A stretch of DNA of 64,000 bases, taken from Nelumbo lutea (taxonomy: Eukaryota; Streptophyta; Magnoliopsida; Proteales; Nelumbonaceae). Shown here in pieces: positions 23,491-36,491 of this stretch (its first letter is position 1; each line of letters starts with the position of its first letter). The notes beneath the pieces are model-generated. The model had not been told where the DNA came from and ran no database searches. It worked only from the letters and a program-made list of their open reading frames with translations. The position numbers and the translations under genes are program-made. The DNA lies in contig JAKGHH010000003.1 in assembly GCA_022828595.1 (NCBI GenBank), positions 17,980,934 through 18,044,933 of the forward strand, written 5' to 3'.

Positions 23491-23906
23491 AGGGTGTCAA
23501 TGGATTGGTTTTGGATTGGATCCTGTCCAGTTCAAAATCAATTTGGGTGAATTAGACAGACCAATAAGACATATTGAATTGTACTAATCAGGTCCAAAAT
23601 GTTTATTAGATTGGAATGGACCTGGTCCATCCGTAATAAATTTATATTGGATTGAGTTGGATTAAGCTAATATCTGGTCCATTGATATAAGATAAGAATA
23701 TAGGTGTCAATAGACTGAGTTTGGCTGGAAACCAATCTAAATCAAAATGAATTTGAACAGATTAGATGGTCCATACATTGAATTAAAACAATCTAAAATG
23801 GTCCAAAAATATTCATTGAATTAGATTGGATTGGATCTGTGCACTTATAATGGACTCACATTGGACTGGATCGTATTGGACCAAATCCAGTCCAATTGAC
23901 ACCCCT
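23491..23906. mobile_element. inverted-repeat element with AGGGTGTCAA ends
   Basis: The left end is AGGGTGTCAATGGATTGG and the right end is CCAGTCCAATTGACACCCCT, so the outer 15 or so bases are inverted repeats. An internal TAGGTGTCAATAGACTG at 23701 suggests two adjacent or nested copies. The interior is rich in TTGGATTGG-like words and does not code. Confidence 0.7.
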
Positions 23907-24452
23907 ATATATAACCAACCAATCATAAGTGTACATGTAAAATCCACATGTGATGGGCCCATGTGAATCCTATGTGTTCGAAAGATTGACTTGTTCATGG
24001 TTATATAGACCGTTTTCATGCAGCAAAACTTGTTTCTCACAACAATAATGATGATATTGACATGAGAAGATCCCTAAATGTGACCTTGGAATTGCAAGCT
24101 TGGCATTTCCCTCTTTTTATTCATTACTTCTTTTCTTTTTTTTTTTTTTTTTGCAGAATTATCTATACACATATATATATATAGACTTTTCATGGGTCCC
24201 ACCATGTTCTACAATCCTTGCACACACTTGTTATTTACCAGCATGCAGCATTCTTCTTGAAATAATGAAGCCTTTCAACAACAGAAGTTACTTGAGAAAC
24301 ATTCAATAAATGCTGTCTGATGAGGGTGAATGTACCATCAATTCAAAGAATTTGTTCTGCTAACGGATCCTTTGAATTGTCCAACATCAACTCCCAACAA
24401 TAATAAAAAGTAAAAGAGACGCAAAGATGCCAGCTGGTCAATTGGCAAAGCG

Positions 24453-24470
24453 CTCTCTCTCTCTCTCTCT
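24453..24470. repeat. (CT)n microsatellite
   Basis: Nine CT units in an otherwise unique stretch. Confidence 0.9.
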
Positions 24471-25092
24471 TAACATTCTAACGACTAGCTAATACAAAAC
24501 CGCCCATTCAGAAGAAAAGTTAGGAGCTTAGTGATTCAAGTTGGACTGAGTTTTTAAGGAAAGTTGGACTGATTTGAGAAGCATAAATGGAGACCTAGGG
24601 GACCCTCTTTAAAATGGTGAGTTCAAATCACTCTGAAAGCTGTTTCACAAAATAGCAAGGGAGATGCAAAAGGGTTAGAGCTCTTATCTGTTCAATAACA
24701 TACAAGGTTACAAGGTTTAGTTAAATTAACAGCTTTTGATGGTAGCGATGGTGACCATGAAAACGACGAGGAGGACTTTAATTAGATGATATAAAGTAGT
24801 AAGAAAGTGATAAATAAGCGAGGGAAGGCGTGGTGTCCGCCACCCAGATTAGACAGGCAATGAGATTAAAGGTTCTACGTTGTATATGCTGATCATGAGG
24901 AGAAACTGTGAAAATGAATGGACCTTTCCACATCAACTTGGATTAATTGCTTCTCCACTTAATTTATTTTATTTATTCATCTATTGTATAGGGTGCCAGA
25001 GGCTCTACCAGTCTACCAGAACTTCAACTTCATAATTTGGAGCTTCTCTTTTATTATTAAGAAACTACTTGATCAGCTCTATCATCATATGT

Positions 25093-25290
25093 CTTAATAA
25101 GCTTTGTAACAAGTTTTGGGAGAGAATAGAATAGAAGAAAAATGACTTTTAGGTTGAATGAGAGAGAAGCAGAAAAGTTGAGGAAAAGTTCTTGAGGATT
25201 TTAATTTGTTATCAAATTCAATTCCTTGAGAATTTTCTACCCACTTTATGTTCTTCTCTTATTTTCTATCAAACTAAAAACAGCCTTTTT
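25093..25290. mobile_element. diverged MITE related to the one at 21067
   Basis: It contains GGGAGAGAATAGAATAGAAGAAAAATG near the left and ATTTTCTATCAAACTAAAAACAGCC at the right. The right end matches the family's CAAACCAAACACAGCC with two changes; the left end is eroded. Confidence 0.5.
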
Positions 25291-27904
25291 GAATAGTAAA
25301 TGTAGGGATACAAATCAAGTATCAGATATATTTGGCTCTAATAGAAGAAGAAAATCCCTTATTGGAGGAGGGGGTGGGGGTTTATAAAGCCTCTATCATT
25401 GAATTGCTTCCATGCACCTAGGAACCAAGTCAGACTGGATGTGCCCCCACACAATATTTAATCCAAGCCCAGTTGTACATATATAGCTGGACCAGGCTAG
25501 ACCTAACACCATGAGACCATGAGGGTTTATGGCTTGCACAACATTTTTTAGACTTGATTGTGTATTCCGTATATACTCGTCAACCCAAAATTTCATCATT
25601 GAACCAAGCATTAGTCACCGATGAGTGATGAAGCACAACATGTCACTGTAGCAGTGGACATGAAGCACTTTCATGTAAAAATCTTACTTAATAATAAAGC
25701 ATATTTGTTCATTTCCTAATAAAAGACCCACAAAGTATAGCTAATTTTAGGGGAGGAGGTCTGGATTGGTGATACAACTCCATTCTTCAAAGCCTTGTTT
25801 TAATCATGTAGGGTCGGGGTCGGTTACATGAATCCTGCTTTGCCCATCACATGCTACTAGTTGAACAGCATTTCATGTGCAAAAAGTTGAGAGAGAGAGA
25901 GACACTGATATGTTTTAATTACTTTTAGGGGAGTAATCCTTTGAAGGTATTAAGACGAGTACCCCAAGATGGACATTAATGGCTAGAGATGTAGAGATGG
26001 AGATCCAGATTCCAAGGTGAGTTCAATCAGAAACATAAATTTAACAAGAATATTTGGGGATAAAAAATTGATCTCCAAGCATGATCAACTAGTTCTGAAC
26101 ATATATAAAAATCAAATGTTTGACCACATCAAGATTGGATGTTGACTTCACCCAATTTGAAGCCAGCATGCTGATTCAAACATTTCAACAATCTGGGTCT
26201 TCAAAGCATGATGATATCTATCAGATTGTGTCTTCTTGCCCTATAAAAAAATCGATTGATTTCTCTGTCAATGGATTCAAAGGTAACTAAACTAATTGAA
26301 CGAAGCTAATTAACTAAATTAGATTAGAAGTGTGGGGGATATGTATTACACTTTCGGAAAAACAAATAAGTGGTTAGACTCGACAGTTTCCCTTCATCAT
26401 TCTAACCGAGGGCTGTTTGAATGGCTGAACCGGTTGGACCGAATGAGAAATATTGTTTTTTTTTTAATCTTTAATTGAGAAAGTTGAAAGATCAAACCAA
26501 ACAATTGAACCATTCAATCCCCGACTCACTGATGAAAACAGTTCTGCATACAGAATTACTATTCCTCATACACCCTTTTGTTTTGGTCAACTAAAAGTGA
26601 AATTGATTCGTCATCGAATCCCTATAGGGGGTAAAGATAATTAACCCTTGATTTTAATTATAAAGGCAATTAAATATTGTAAAATAATTATACAGAATAT
26701 AAAGAGTGTGCCAAAACTTAAAAAATTATATTGAGTCAACTTTGAGCTTAATTATTTAAATTAGATGATTGTCCAAGTAATAGATCTGAGTGATCTAAGA
26801 ATAATCCAAGTGAATTTTGTGGGGGTTGGTTAAGGGTTTTATTCTCACTCCATTAATGGTTCTGGGCCTTCTGGAAAACCCACCCAATTGTCATATGTTG
26901 CTGCAAAAAGTGAGTTTGTATGATGTCTGGTAAATCGGTTTGGGATGAGCATGCCATTATTCAATCTGGATGGGATAATAATGGATTGCCTTTATAAGAA
27001 ACTAACTAGCCACGTGGCAAGTGCCATTATGCAAATAACCAGAGAGAGAGAGATGGTTTAGACACATCCCATAGACCTATCTAGCTTTAATGAGTGGAGG
27101 GAGAAAGAGAATGCCAGACATAAAAGAAAAATGAGATATATGTTAAGGATTTTTAAGTAGGGAAAAGTTTGGTAGGCCATGAAAGGAAAAGAATTTGAGT
27201 TTGGACCCCACTTAATTGGTTTGCCCATATAAAGCAGACTCAATATATATATCATGCATTCTAAGGCTTCAGAGGAGGGACCTCTCTCCCTTTATATGAT
27301 ACATTAATTTATATATACATTTAAGTGCATGGTTCAAAGTTTCAGTATATATCATACCATATGTATTGTATGATATGTATCCGTTCAAAGTTTCAATGAT
27401 TAATATACCATTTTCAGACATGCTCAGGTTAAAGCTTGAGACTTGCAAGAAAGATTTTGGTTGTGTTTGGTATTATTACTGTTTTTAATTAAAACCTTTA
27501 GGGTTGATCAATACAAATCGGTGAGAGATGTGTGTTGTTACACCACATGTAAGATCAACCCCATGGAGCAAGAATATCAATTTGATGTTTCTTAGAACAG
27601 CCTCCCACACATGCATTTTTATGGTTTGCCTATTTCAATTACAAATAGTATCAAATAATAATTGTATGTCAATTTATATTGATCAACTCGAAACGTTTCA
27701 GGTAGAAACAATAATGATACCAAACACAATCTTTTTATAGATAAGTATGCCAACGGTATTTTAAACAATGTTTAGTGTAAGTGCATATGCCATGCACGTG
27801 TGCAAGTATAGATAAAAAGGTAAAAGCAAAATAGATACGAAAAACATCTCAGTTTTAATTATGTTATAATTATCTCTTCTACTAATTGATTGGATTTAAA
27901 GATT

Positions 27905-28200
27905 AAGGCTGTGTTTGGTTGAAGTGCAATTTTATTTGCACTAATACAAATGCATAGGAGTGCAAACTAAAAAAAAAAATGTAAATTCTTGTTTAATCTT
28001 ATTTTGGATTTTACTTTATTCTGTTTTATGTCTTTATTTATTTCATTTGTATTGCAATTAAATAAAATAAGCTAACATTTAAAACAAAAATAGTTCAATT
28101 TTACATCAGTACGAATTTATTTGCATTGCAATCAAATACATATTTTAACAATCACATACAAATTAAATACAAAATAATTGGGCCAAACACATTTTAGGCA
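27905..28200. mobile_element. MITE of the AGGCTGTGTTTGG family
   Basis: The left end reads AAGGCTGTGTTTGGTTGAAG, followed by ATTTGCACTAATACAAATGC. The right end reads TTGGGCCAAACACATTTTAGGC. Internal GAATTTATTTGCATTGCAAT is shared with other copies. About 296 bp, non-coding. Confidence 0.7.
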
Positions 28201-28839
28201 GTGATGGCTTCAGCCAGTAGGCTGCCAAGTTGAAAGGACTACGGACTTGGTTGAGTAGCTCGCAAATCAGTAAATTAAAATACAAATAAATTATTATTTG
28301 ACTGAGTTGAATACTCGGAAATCTGCATGTAACTAGGCGAAATTTCTCTTTATTGGCGAGTCATTAATTGGTAAGAAGGCATAATAATTGACCAAGTCAA
28401 CGAAAAGCCTAAGGAAAATGGCTTCAATTGATATAAAACTGGAAGTAGACTTGTTAGGTGATCCTTTCTGGATAATGTACAGTTTTTACGTCAATTTCCT
28501 TGAGATTGCCCGTCCATATCAATTATATTATTGTATTATTTATTTCCTCTCTATTTTACATATGTCAACTTTTCTATGAGAAGGACTCCCAAGAAAAACA
28601 ATTTCAAAATTTTCAACTGGTTGTCCTTATTTTATTTCATTCTACTTTCATAAAATATGCATCTTATGATTTTGCCTGCAATTTGCATTATTAATTTATG
28701 ATTTTGGATTTGCTTAATTTGTTCCTATTAAAGAAAATGATTCAATGAATAAGGTAATGTGTGCAAACTGCAAATTGGATCAATGTGAGAAATGAGTCCA
28801 GATCTCTTGAAAGTAAAAAGCGTGTGAATATATAAGCTG

Positions 28840-28946
28840 TGAGAGCATGGCATCCAGCCATACATTAAGAATATTTTTCATTCTTGTATATTAAAATCAT
28901 GGAGAAATGTTCCATATGTGCAACTGGATGCTATATTCTTAATGTC
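28840..28946. mobile_element. MITE with ATTAAGAATAT hairpin core
   Basis: GGCATCCAGCCATACATTAAGAATAT is mirrored by ATATGTGCAACTGGATGCTATATTCTTAAT over about 105 bp. The inner GGAGAAATGTTCC resembles the hairpin core shared by several elements in the window. Confidence 0.65.
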
Positions 28947-29482
28947 TTCATATGATTTTTGCTTTTAGGAAATCCCCTCTAATGAGAAAATGGAGATGAT
29001 TTCATTTTTAACCCAGTCTGGTTTGGAATTTTAAATTCCTTAAAAAATGCAAAGTGAAGACACCCAATCTGAAGCATAAGAATTCAGTCAAAAACATCTC
29101 CTCATGAATTTAAGCGGTGGAAGGAGAAAAGAAAAACCTTCATTTCTGGCTTGTGATCTTATTTCTTTAACTTCACTCTAGCTTTTAGGTGTTTATTACA
29201 TTTAAGAAAGAAAACGAGTATTTGGGTTTTAGTTGGTGAAACGACGTCCCTTCATGCGCGACAATACTTAAGGGGGTGTTCGGTTGGTGGTTGTTTTTTA
29301 ATTCAAAGTGCCAGGTTTTGGAAAACAACGTGCTGAAAATGAAAACCCTATTATGGATGCCTCCATTTCTTCTTGAACATGAACCGGTCCAAAGTGAAAA
29401 ACCAAAATGGAGTAAGTTGTCGTTTTCAAAACACTCAAACGACAAGATTACCTGCGACCAGCATCGCAGAACTGCTCGACGA

Positions 29483-29640
29483 CCCTGAGCTAGTGATTTT
29501 TGAGCGTGCCAGTGTGTTAATCAGGTACCGAACAGCTTAATGACCCTCCAGTGATTTTTGAACACGCCAGTGTGTTAATCAGGTACCGGTTTAATGTGAT
29601 ATTTTGTCTTTTTCATCACACACTGGCGTGTTCAATAATC
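29483..29640. repeat. tandem duplication plus inverted copy (foldback)
   Basis: A segment with GTGATTTTTGAGCGTGCCAG...GTGTGTTAATCAGGTACCG occurs at about 29493 and again from about 29550. A shorter inverted copy, ATCACACACTGGCGTGTTCAA, follows at about 29616. The second copy and the inverted one could form a stem. Confidence 0.75.
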
Positions 29641-32135
29641 ATCGGGAGTGGCTGAATTGTTCTGCAATGTTGGTCACAGGCAATGTTAAGTATTGTTAAC
29701 TCTCCTGCTGTATTTAGTTTAATAGGCATTTATTAAAAAAACGCTATCACATCAGCACCATATATGTGGCATTTATTGCATATAAAATAAAATGGAATAA
29801 CTGTTTTGTTTCACTGTTAATCAAATAAATGGTAGAAAATCAAAATAATTTTTGTACATAAGTATTTAGAGAAACATTAAATTCTCGTTTCCTCTAATAT
29901 CTCGATATTTTTCAAAACTAAATGTCGAGAAAGCACACTTTAATAAATATTAATATGAGAAGAAGAGTAAAAAACCTTTAAAATATTTAAAATTAAAAAA
30001 ATAAATAAATAAATCTTTAAAATAAAAATAAATATAAATAAATGACCTATCCATAAACGCCCACGGAACAATCCTAAATGGCTTTGGATTGTAGGTTGAT
30101 TGCATGTAGGTGCCACTAGTCTTTTTCTTGAGGGAGCTTCCTTAAAGATTCCATTCCTAGATATTTTTATTGCATGAAAACACGTGGCTTGTAGATAAGT
30201 GTTAGAGGACCCACAAGTTGATGCAAGATGATCCTAACGGTCAAAGTCAACCACCAATACGCATCTGGTATTGTGTATTCTACGTGCACATTACGTTGAG
30301 CTGATTCGCACTGTTACTCTCTCCTTCATAAATATTAATTCATCATATTGCTACATGGCTAGCTAATAAAATCAAGAAAATAGAAACAATTGGGAGATAC
30401 CTACAAAACTAATAAGTAAGCAAAGACCTCATAGCAGAGGACCCACTAGTCACCTCTCGTTTCAGAATAAAAGAAAATAAAGAAAAATTTTCAATTTTAA
30501 CGAGTCTAGATACCTAACTCGGCATTCATTAATCAATGAGAATTAATTAGTCAAGCTCTCAAACATGTAGAAGACTCAAAGTCCCACATTGGATTTGGAT
30601 GCATATATTCTCATTGGTCAGTAGTGTACGTGTTAGTACTAAGTGACTGAATTTTATTTATTAGAAAATTACCTTCTTTTCAAAAAAGTATTCATTTTAA
30701 ATTTGGGTTTTTATTGTTCATTCCAACTCAGAAATCTGTAATTCACAGTATAAGCGGGATGAATCCTGACCATGAATCGATGTTAAGTTTATGGACAGGA
30801 TACGGTTTAGGGGGGGCTAGTAGTAGACTAGGAGGAGCTGTTATTTCAGATTTCTGAACTGGAGTACAGTCTATTTATCCCTTCCAATTATATGACCTCT
30901 GTTAATAATATAAAAATTAAATAAAAAATTTAAATACTTTTAACTTAATTTAAATAAAAAAATCAATATAAATATTTTTACACAAGAATTTTAAAACCAG
31001 ACTATACAAAGAGCCATTTTGGATTCAGTTCCTGGGTTGAACGGTCTGACCATTTGGTCAGAACAAATGGTTTTCTCCGATAAAAAAAAAAAAGAAAAAC
31101 AAATGTTTAAAACAAAAAAGAGTAAAAAATCATTGTCTGAATTGATGGTTCAGTGATTCAACCACTTAAATTAATGGTTCACTCACCAAATCAACTGTTT
31201 TTTTTCCAAAAATCAGTTTGAGGTAAAACAAAACCGATTGTTCCGATCCAGTTTTGAAAACTATGCTTTTACATAATAATTATGTGTGAGAAATTGTTTT
31301 AATCATGTTCGAATGTTAGGTTTACGTATATATCTATCTAGTCTCATACTTCAACTGCGCATATCATCTGAGGACTAAACATTTTTGATAAAGTGCGTTA
31401 CTGGTGTCATATAGTAAGTAGTAGAAGATTCTCATTACCTAACATTTAAAAATGGGTTTGGATCATGCTCGTGCAGATAACATAACCCAAATCAAAAGAG
31501 TGTCTCTATGATCTCTCTCTCTCTCCTCAATAAGATGGCTACAGTTAATCCGACTAACTACTGAAGATATGGTTATGGTCTGAAACGAGAAAACCGTTAA
31601 CAGTTGTGATGGTAGTTGTAGTTAACAAAGGCAGTATTAAAAATTCTAAATATATAAGAAACAACTTTAGCTTTATGAAATCAGAGGAAAAAATAAAAAG
31701 AAAGAAATAAAATGAAGGTGGGTTGGAAGAAAAGGACGTGATTGCGTGAAGGTCAAGTTAAGCAATGAAAGGAAATAAAATAAGGTGGTGTTGGTCCTGT
31801 TGGAGACCCCCCGTCCCCACCACCGTGGGCTAAAAGTTAAAAGAGGGAGTAGGAGGCAGCCGGCAGCGTCCGTCAAACGCGCCAAATCCTCGGCGATCCG
31901 TCCCTCTCTTATCCCAACTCAGACACAGACCATTCATCAACGGTTGAGCTTGAGCTGTTGCTGTAGAGAAGAATACCACTACCAGAGAGAGATTAGTGCT
32001 AATTCTGATTACACTGCTTGCTAATTGTAATTACATTTTAATCCTACCATTATCATTCATGCATTTACTGGCAACCGCGTCTTCTTACGTTGTACGCGGT
32101 GCTTGTCTCATAAGCAACCTCCTAACAATCTATAC

Positions 32136-32275
32136 AGCAACTCGGATTTCGTCCTGTCCTTACAGCCTTTTACTCTCGTATATTAAGAACATCTCATATT
32201 TGTAATTTTATTCCATGGAGAGATATTCTTAATGAACGGTTATAAGGGGCTGTGAGGACGAAATATGATATCGGT
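32136..32275. mobile_element. MITE with GGATTTCGTCCT ends and ATTAAGAACATC core
   Basis: GGATTTCGTCCTGTCCTTACAGCC at the left is mirrored by GGGGCTGTGAGGACGAAATATG at the right. The core pairs TATTAAGAACATCTC with GAGAGATATTCTTAATG. About 140 bp. Confidence 0.75.
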
Positions 32276-32583
32276 GCTTCGGAACTGACCCGATTTTATC
32301 GGGGTTAGGGTTGGGCCAGCCTTAATTAGATTTTGGGTCAAGTTGAGGTTGAGATGAATCCTGTGGCCACTAAGGTGGATAAATTGATAGAGTATTATTA
32401 TTTTTTTGGTTAGTTGTTTTAGGGGGTTTATGGGTTTGGGGCGAAATACCCCTATTTGTAGTCAGGCTCTACAGTCTACATATACAAACAAAATCGTTGT
32501 TAAACGTGTACACTTAGGCATCAAGAAGAGCGCGTAGGGCTGGCATGCAAAGCGGCATTGGCCGTAGGGTTAGGTATTTGACT

Positions 32584-32584
<1 letters not shown>

Positions 32585-32647
<63 letters not shown>
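32585..32647. repeat. (TAT)n microsatellite, 21 units
   Basis: An uninterrupted 63-bp run of TAT/ATT trinucleotides. Long and pure, so probably highly variable. Confidence 0.97.
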
Positions 32648-33187
32648 CGTTTTACCCGTTACCATGCATGAATGGAAATTGGGAATACCATCTACTCCAA
32701 AGTCCCACGTCCCATCCTATGTACATGTTTCACATTCTCTCCTTCTAACATATATCCATTTGTCTTTTTCCTTCTTTCATCTTCGATTTAAATTAAAAGC
32801 CCATGGATTTCAACACAAATGCATAATCCATCATCACTCACGCCCATTACATGAGATTGACACAATTGCCCATCAAAATCAAAATAAATTTCCCTTTTTA
32901 TCTCGGAAGGAAAACGGCATTATCTCTTTTGGGGTTTGGATCAATAACAATCCTTTTCGCACCGGAATTGGGCCGACACAATGAGGATTAAGGAGGGAGA
33001 GATGGGTACGCAGTACGCTCTCCAAATAACAATTTGTTTTAAGTCCAAGCAAAATGTGTGTACGTTCCAACGTACACTAATATAAATTGGGTTGCTATCC
33101 ATTCACCGTCTCTTCTTCTTTCTTTTGATCCAACAAGAGTACTGGGCTTGGATTACAGAAAGGCCCAACTCATAAATAAAAAACAAG

Positions 33188-33345
33188 TTGACGGCCGCTG
33201 GCCCGCTGAGATTTTAATTAATTTATTTATTTATTCTTTCTTTTTCTGTTTAATTAATTTTTTTAATGAAGCCATGAAGGTGTTATCTTTTTCTTCTCCC
33301 TCGCGCTTCTGCGTGTTGTTTGTGTTGACGCTTGACAGCCTTGAC
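33188..33345 (+). promoter_or_regulatory. cluster of TTGAC cores upstream of the WRKY gene
   Basis: TTGAC occurs at 33188-33192, 33325-33329, 33332-33336 and 33341-33345, the last three within 21 bp and about 240-260 bp before the ATG. Only the last has the strict W-box continuation TTGACT. W-boxes bind WRKY proteins, and WRKY promoters often carry them in clusters, so auto- or cross-regulation is a plausible inference. A (TC)n run at 33431-33449 lies between the cluster and the ATG and probably belongs to the 5' UTR. Confidence 0.5.
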
Positions 33346-33430
33346 TGGACAAAGCTTTCAAAGCTCTTTCCAAAAGTTCAAAAACTACGCGTCCTTTCCA
33401 TTAGAAAAGCAACCTTGGACAAAACCCTAA

Positions 33431-33449
33431 TCTCTCTCTCTCTCTCTCT
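33431..33449. repeat. (TC)n run in the WRKY 5' leader
   Basis: Nine TC units about 140 bp before the WRKY ATG. Pyrimidine runs in this position also precede the other split genes of the window. Confidence 0.9.
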
Positions 33450-33586
33450 TGATTCTTCGCTCTTAAAAACCCTTGTCTCGATCTCGACTTCCTGTTTTAG
33501 TCTGAACTTCCACTGACTCGAATTTCGAAAGGAACCTCGAATTACACATCTTTCCAACGGATCTTCGCTGAAATTCCCGCTCCGGC

Positions 33587-36491
33587 ATGGATGACGACGA
33601 GAAGAAACATGAACCGGGAACCAGTTTCACCTGCACTTCTGGATGGACACTCGGAAGTGAGGCCGACAGTGACTACTTCTTCGGCAGCGATCGGGAGAGC
33701 AGTATTCTAAGTGAATTCGGCTGGAATCTGCGCCCTGATACGGACAGGAATCTCGAAAGCGAAAGTTTTTCTCCCTTCTATCAGATCGACTTAGACGGTT
33801 GCTCTGATTTGGCGGGAACCTCAATTCCTCACATACCACAAAACACTCCTCCTCCTCCTCCTCCTCCTGCTGCTGCTGCACCGGGTTCTAGCCAAACAGT
33901 TTCGGCAGGATCAGTCGATAAGTCCGGCGATGCTTCACCGTCGAATCCCTCCGTATCATCGAGCTCGATCGACGAGCCGCAGGAGAAGTCGACGGCATCT
34001 GAAGAAAAACCGCCTGAGACCCCGTGAGTGATTTTCTGTGAAATCCGGGGTTTCCACTTTCAATTTCCTGTGGGTTTGATTTTCTCCGGGGTCACAATCG
34101 TAATAAGCTACTCCACTCCATCCATCCACCGTCCGCGGGCAACTTACAGGCCTCCCTCGTTCCTCAATAATTATCACAAAAGGAAAACACTAAAAATGAA
34201 TTATAACGAATGAAAATTCAACCTTTTCTTTTCTTTTCCGAGTGAATTCCGATTCGTGTGATCGTCTCTAGAAAGTAGAAACCTGAGGAAAAAATCTTCG
34301 TGGCTCATACAAGCTAGTCGTCTGTGGGCAGTGTTCGTCATTTACAAAAATTAAAAAGAAAAGGTCATTTTCTTCTGCGGCTTCGTATCCAAGCGTTGTA
34401 GCAAAGGGAATTGCGATAACTTCATTTCTCCCCCTATTTTGTTTTCCTCAGAGAAGCATCCGAAGCAATTTTCTTGTTCTTTTTTGTAATTCTTCTGCCT
34501 CGATTTCTCATTGTTTCATTTAATCAGAACGCTGAATTTGAGCTTCTGCATTTGCTGTTATCAGAATCAACATTTAACGAAGAAGAAACCAATAATATTA
34601 TCGTCAATTTAAGATTCCTGGTCGGGGCTTAAACTGTTTTCCGTTTTAGCATTCTTTGCTCATGCATTCAATCCTATTTCAATCTGGATATCAGCCTGTA
34701 AGTATCCAGATTTAGCTATCATTGATGGATACTTCTAATTAATTTTGTATTCTCTTGGTAAAACTAAGTGCAGATTAAGAGCAGATATCATTAATCTAAG
34801 CCGTTTCATTTTTTCCGGTATCGGTTAATTAAAGAGTTTCTTTTCTTCCGAAATGATGTATTAATATTCAATTATATTTTAGAAAATATGTTTTTTACAG
34901 GCGTAAATCTGATAGTCTGTACCTCTTGCTTCTTAATTCATTCCACTTTTCTTTTCAATGTGCCCATTTGTAGTTAATATGTTTCCTTTCAGTTAGTATT
35001 TGATTGTAGAAATGCCTAAATCGAATTCCCAAGAAATTGAACCAGTGTTAACATAAACAAAAGAGTCAATTTGTTTTTTTTTATTTTTATATTTGCCTTC
35101 TTATATTCTTTTGTTTCGGTTTTGTGCTTTCAACTACGATTCGCATTCATAGAATTTTCTGGTTTGCAGGATTAAGAACAGAAAGAAGGGACAAAAGCGG
35201 ACTAGACAACCACGATTTGCATTCATGACTAAAAGCGAAATTGACCATCTTGAAGACGGCTACCGGTGGAGGAAATATGGACAGAAAGCAGTCAAAAACA
35301 GCCCATTCCCTAGGTTTGCAGATGATTTCATTTTGATATATCCAAATCATTCCACATTTCCATGCTTTAATTAATTTTTTCATGGTCGTATTTTTGTTTA
35401 AGAGTGGCTCAACGGTAAAATACTGTAATACGATTTCAATTTGCATTCTTACCTGTCTCTATGTTTGCAAAGCAACTTCATTTGCATTAATACAAATGCA
35501 CGGAAGTACCAATTCTGGTTCACTTTTGCTTGGATTTCGCTTTGCTTTGCTTTCATTTCGATTTTACTTTATTTATACTGCAAACTTACAAAACAAATTT
35601 AAATTTAAAAGAAAAATAAAATTTGCAATCAATAAATTTGCTCTCTACTTTTGCACAAATGCAAAAGTAAATTTCATTGCAAACAAATTAGGCCTCGATA
35701 TTTTTTTTTGGTAGAAATTAGGCCTCAATATTTAGGTCTTCTGAGTGCACATGTACCAAACCATTTAACTCGATTACACAATTCTAGCGATATTACATGA
35801 GCATTGCATCAAATCAAATCCTGTTAACTAATATGCACATCCATCTATTTACTTACTAATTATTTTTCATTGTACATATGCTTTGAGCTTTCTAATTCAT
35901 TGATTCCAAGAAAGGTCCAAAAAGCTTCACAATTAATGGCAACTTGACACAGAAAGCCCCATGAATCAACCCTCAATCATGTATGGCCAGAAATATATGC
36001 AACCCCATTCTCAATTGATGTGTGAAATTAAGGAGAGAGAGAGAGAGAGATACAGAGAAAAGGGGGTTAGGTTAAATGCTTGAGTAATTGAAGAAAAAGG
36101 TCCAATACATGTATTTATTTCATGCAGGAGCTATTATCGTTGTACAAACAGCACATGCACAGTAAAGAAAAGGGTGGAGCGGTCTTCCGAAGATCCAAGT
36201 ATTGTAATCACAACATACGAAGGTCAACATTGTCATCACACTGTTGGCTTCCCAAGAAGCAGTTTCATGGCTCATGAAGCCGCCTTCGGTACCCCACAGT
36301 TGTATTACCCACGCGTTCATCTCCCCTTGGGAGCTTCCATTGATGTCAGACAACCTCACCGAGGTCTATCAGGAACCGGGCAATTGCCTTTGCAGCCCCA
36401 ACTCCAAGCACCACGACAAACCTCCCTACAGCTTTCGACGGACGAAGGTCTGCTTGGTGATATTGTGCCTGCTGGAATGCGTCACAGATGA
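33587..36491 (+). CDS. WRKY57: WRKY transcription factor, group IIc, WRKY57-like
   Basis: Exons 33587-34023, 35170-35313 and 36128-36491 join in frame to 945 bp, 314 residues. The N-terminal part is acidic and Ser/Pro-rich, with ILSEFGWNL at about residues 40-48 and a Pro/Ala run near 84-97. A basic patch, [14 protein letters not shown] (148-161), precedes the single WRKY domain: WRKYGQK at 179-185 and a zinc site C199-X4-C204-X23-H228-X-H230, which places it in group II, subgroup c. The second intron splits an Arg codon in the domain, the conserved R-type position. The opening FGWNL, the PPETP-basic junction and the C-terminal EGLLGDIVP motif match my memory of WRKY57, a nuclear W-box-binding regulator linked to drought, jasmonate and senescence responses in Arabidopsis. 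All splice sites are GT-AG. Orthology is inferred, not tested. Confidence 0.93.
35447..35712. mobile_element. MITE fragment in WRKY intron 2
   Basis: CATTTGCATTAATACAAATGCACGGAAGTACCAATTCTGG matches the internal block of the AGGCTGTGTTTGG family (compare 9500 and 27930). Inverted GCAAATG/AATTTGC words and AAATTAGGCCTCGATATT close it on the right. The outermost ends are not well defined. Confidence 0.5.
36031..36051. repeat. (GA)n microsatellite in WRKY intron 2
   Basis: About nine GA units roughly 75 bp before the exon 3 acceptor, on the coding strand; purine-rich so close to an acceptor is slightly unusual. Confidence 0.85.

Larger units (their letters stand above)
15541..33187. other. ~17.6-kb gene-poor region of short transposon remnants
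   Basis: I find no exon series or protein I recognise here; the small frames are AT-rich chance frames. The sequence is a mosaic of MITE-like elements (listed separately where ends could be seen), AT-rich tracts and microsatellites. Segments starting like GGGTTGATAATGGGCTGGG (17625) and TAGGGATAGCAATTTTCTCC (18350) belong to widespread plant element types. A more GC-rich patch at about 31790-31930 looks promoter- or leader-like but has no following exon that I can support. Confidence 0.6.

Noticed and set aside
24427..24455. GCCAGCTGGTCAATTGGCAAAGCGC, resembling a tRNA D-arm
   Set aside because: No B-box or acceptor stem follows; the sequence runs into a CT microsatellite.
30585..30605. GTCCCACATTGG, like the upstream element of plant snRNA genes
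   Set aside because: No TATA box at the proper spacing and no U1, U2, U5 or U6 sequence follows.
33058..33516. 152-codon frame upstream of the WRKY gene
   Set aside because: Composition is leader-like (TC repeat, stop-poor by chance). The part from the ATG at 33274 could be an upstream frame if transcription starts earlier, but nothing supports a protein.
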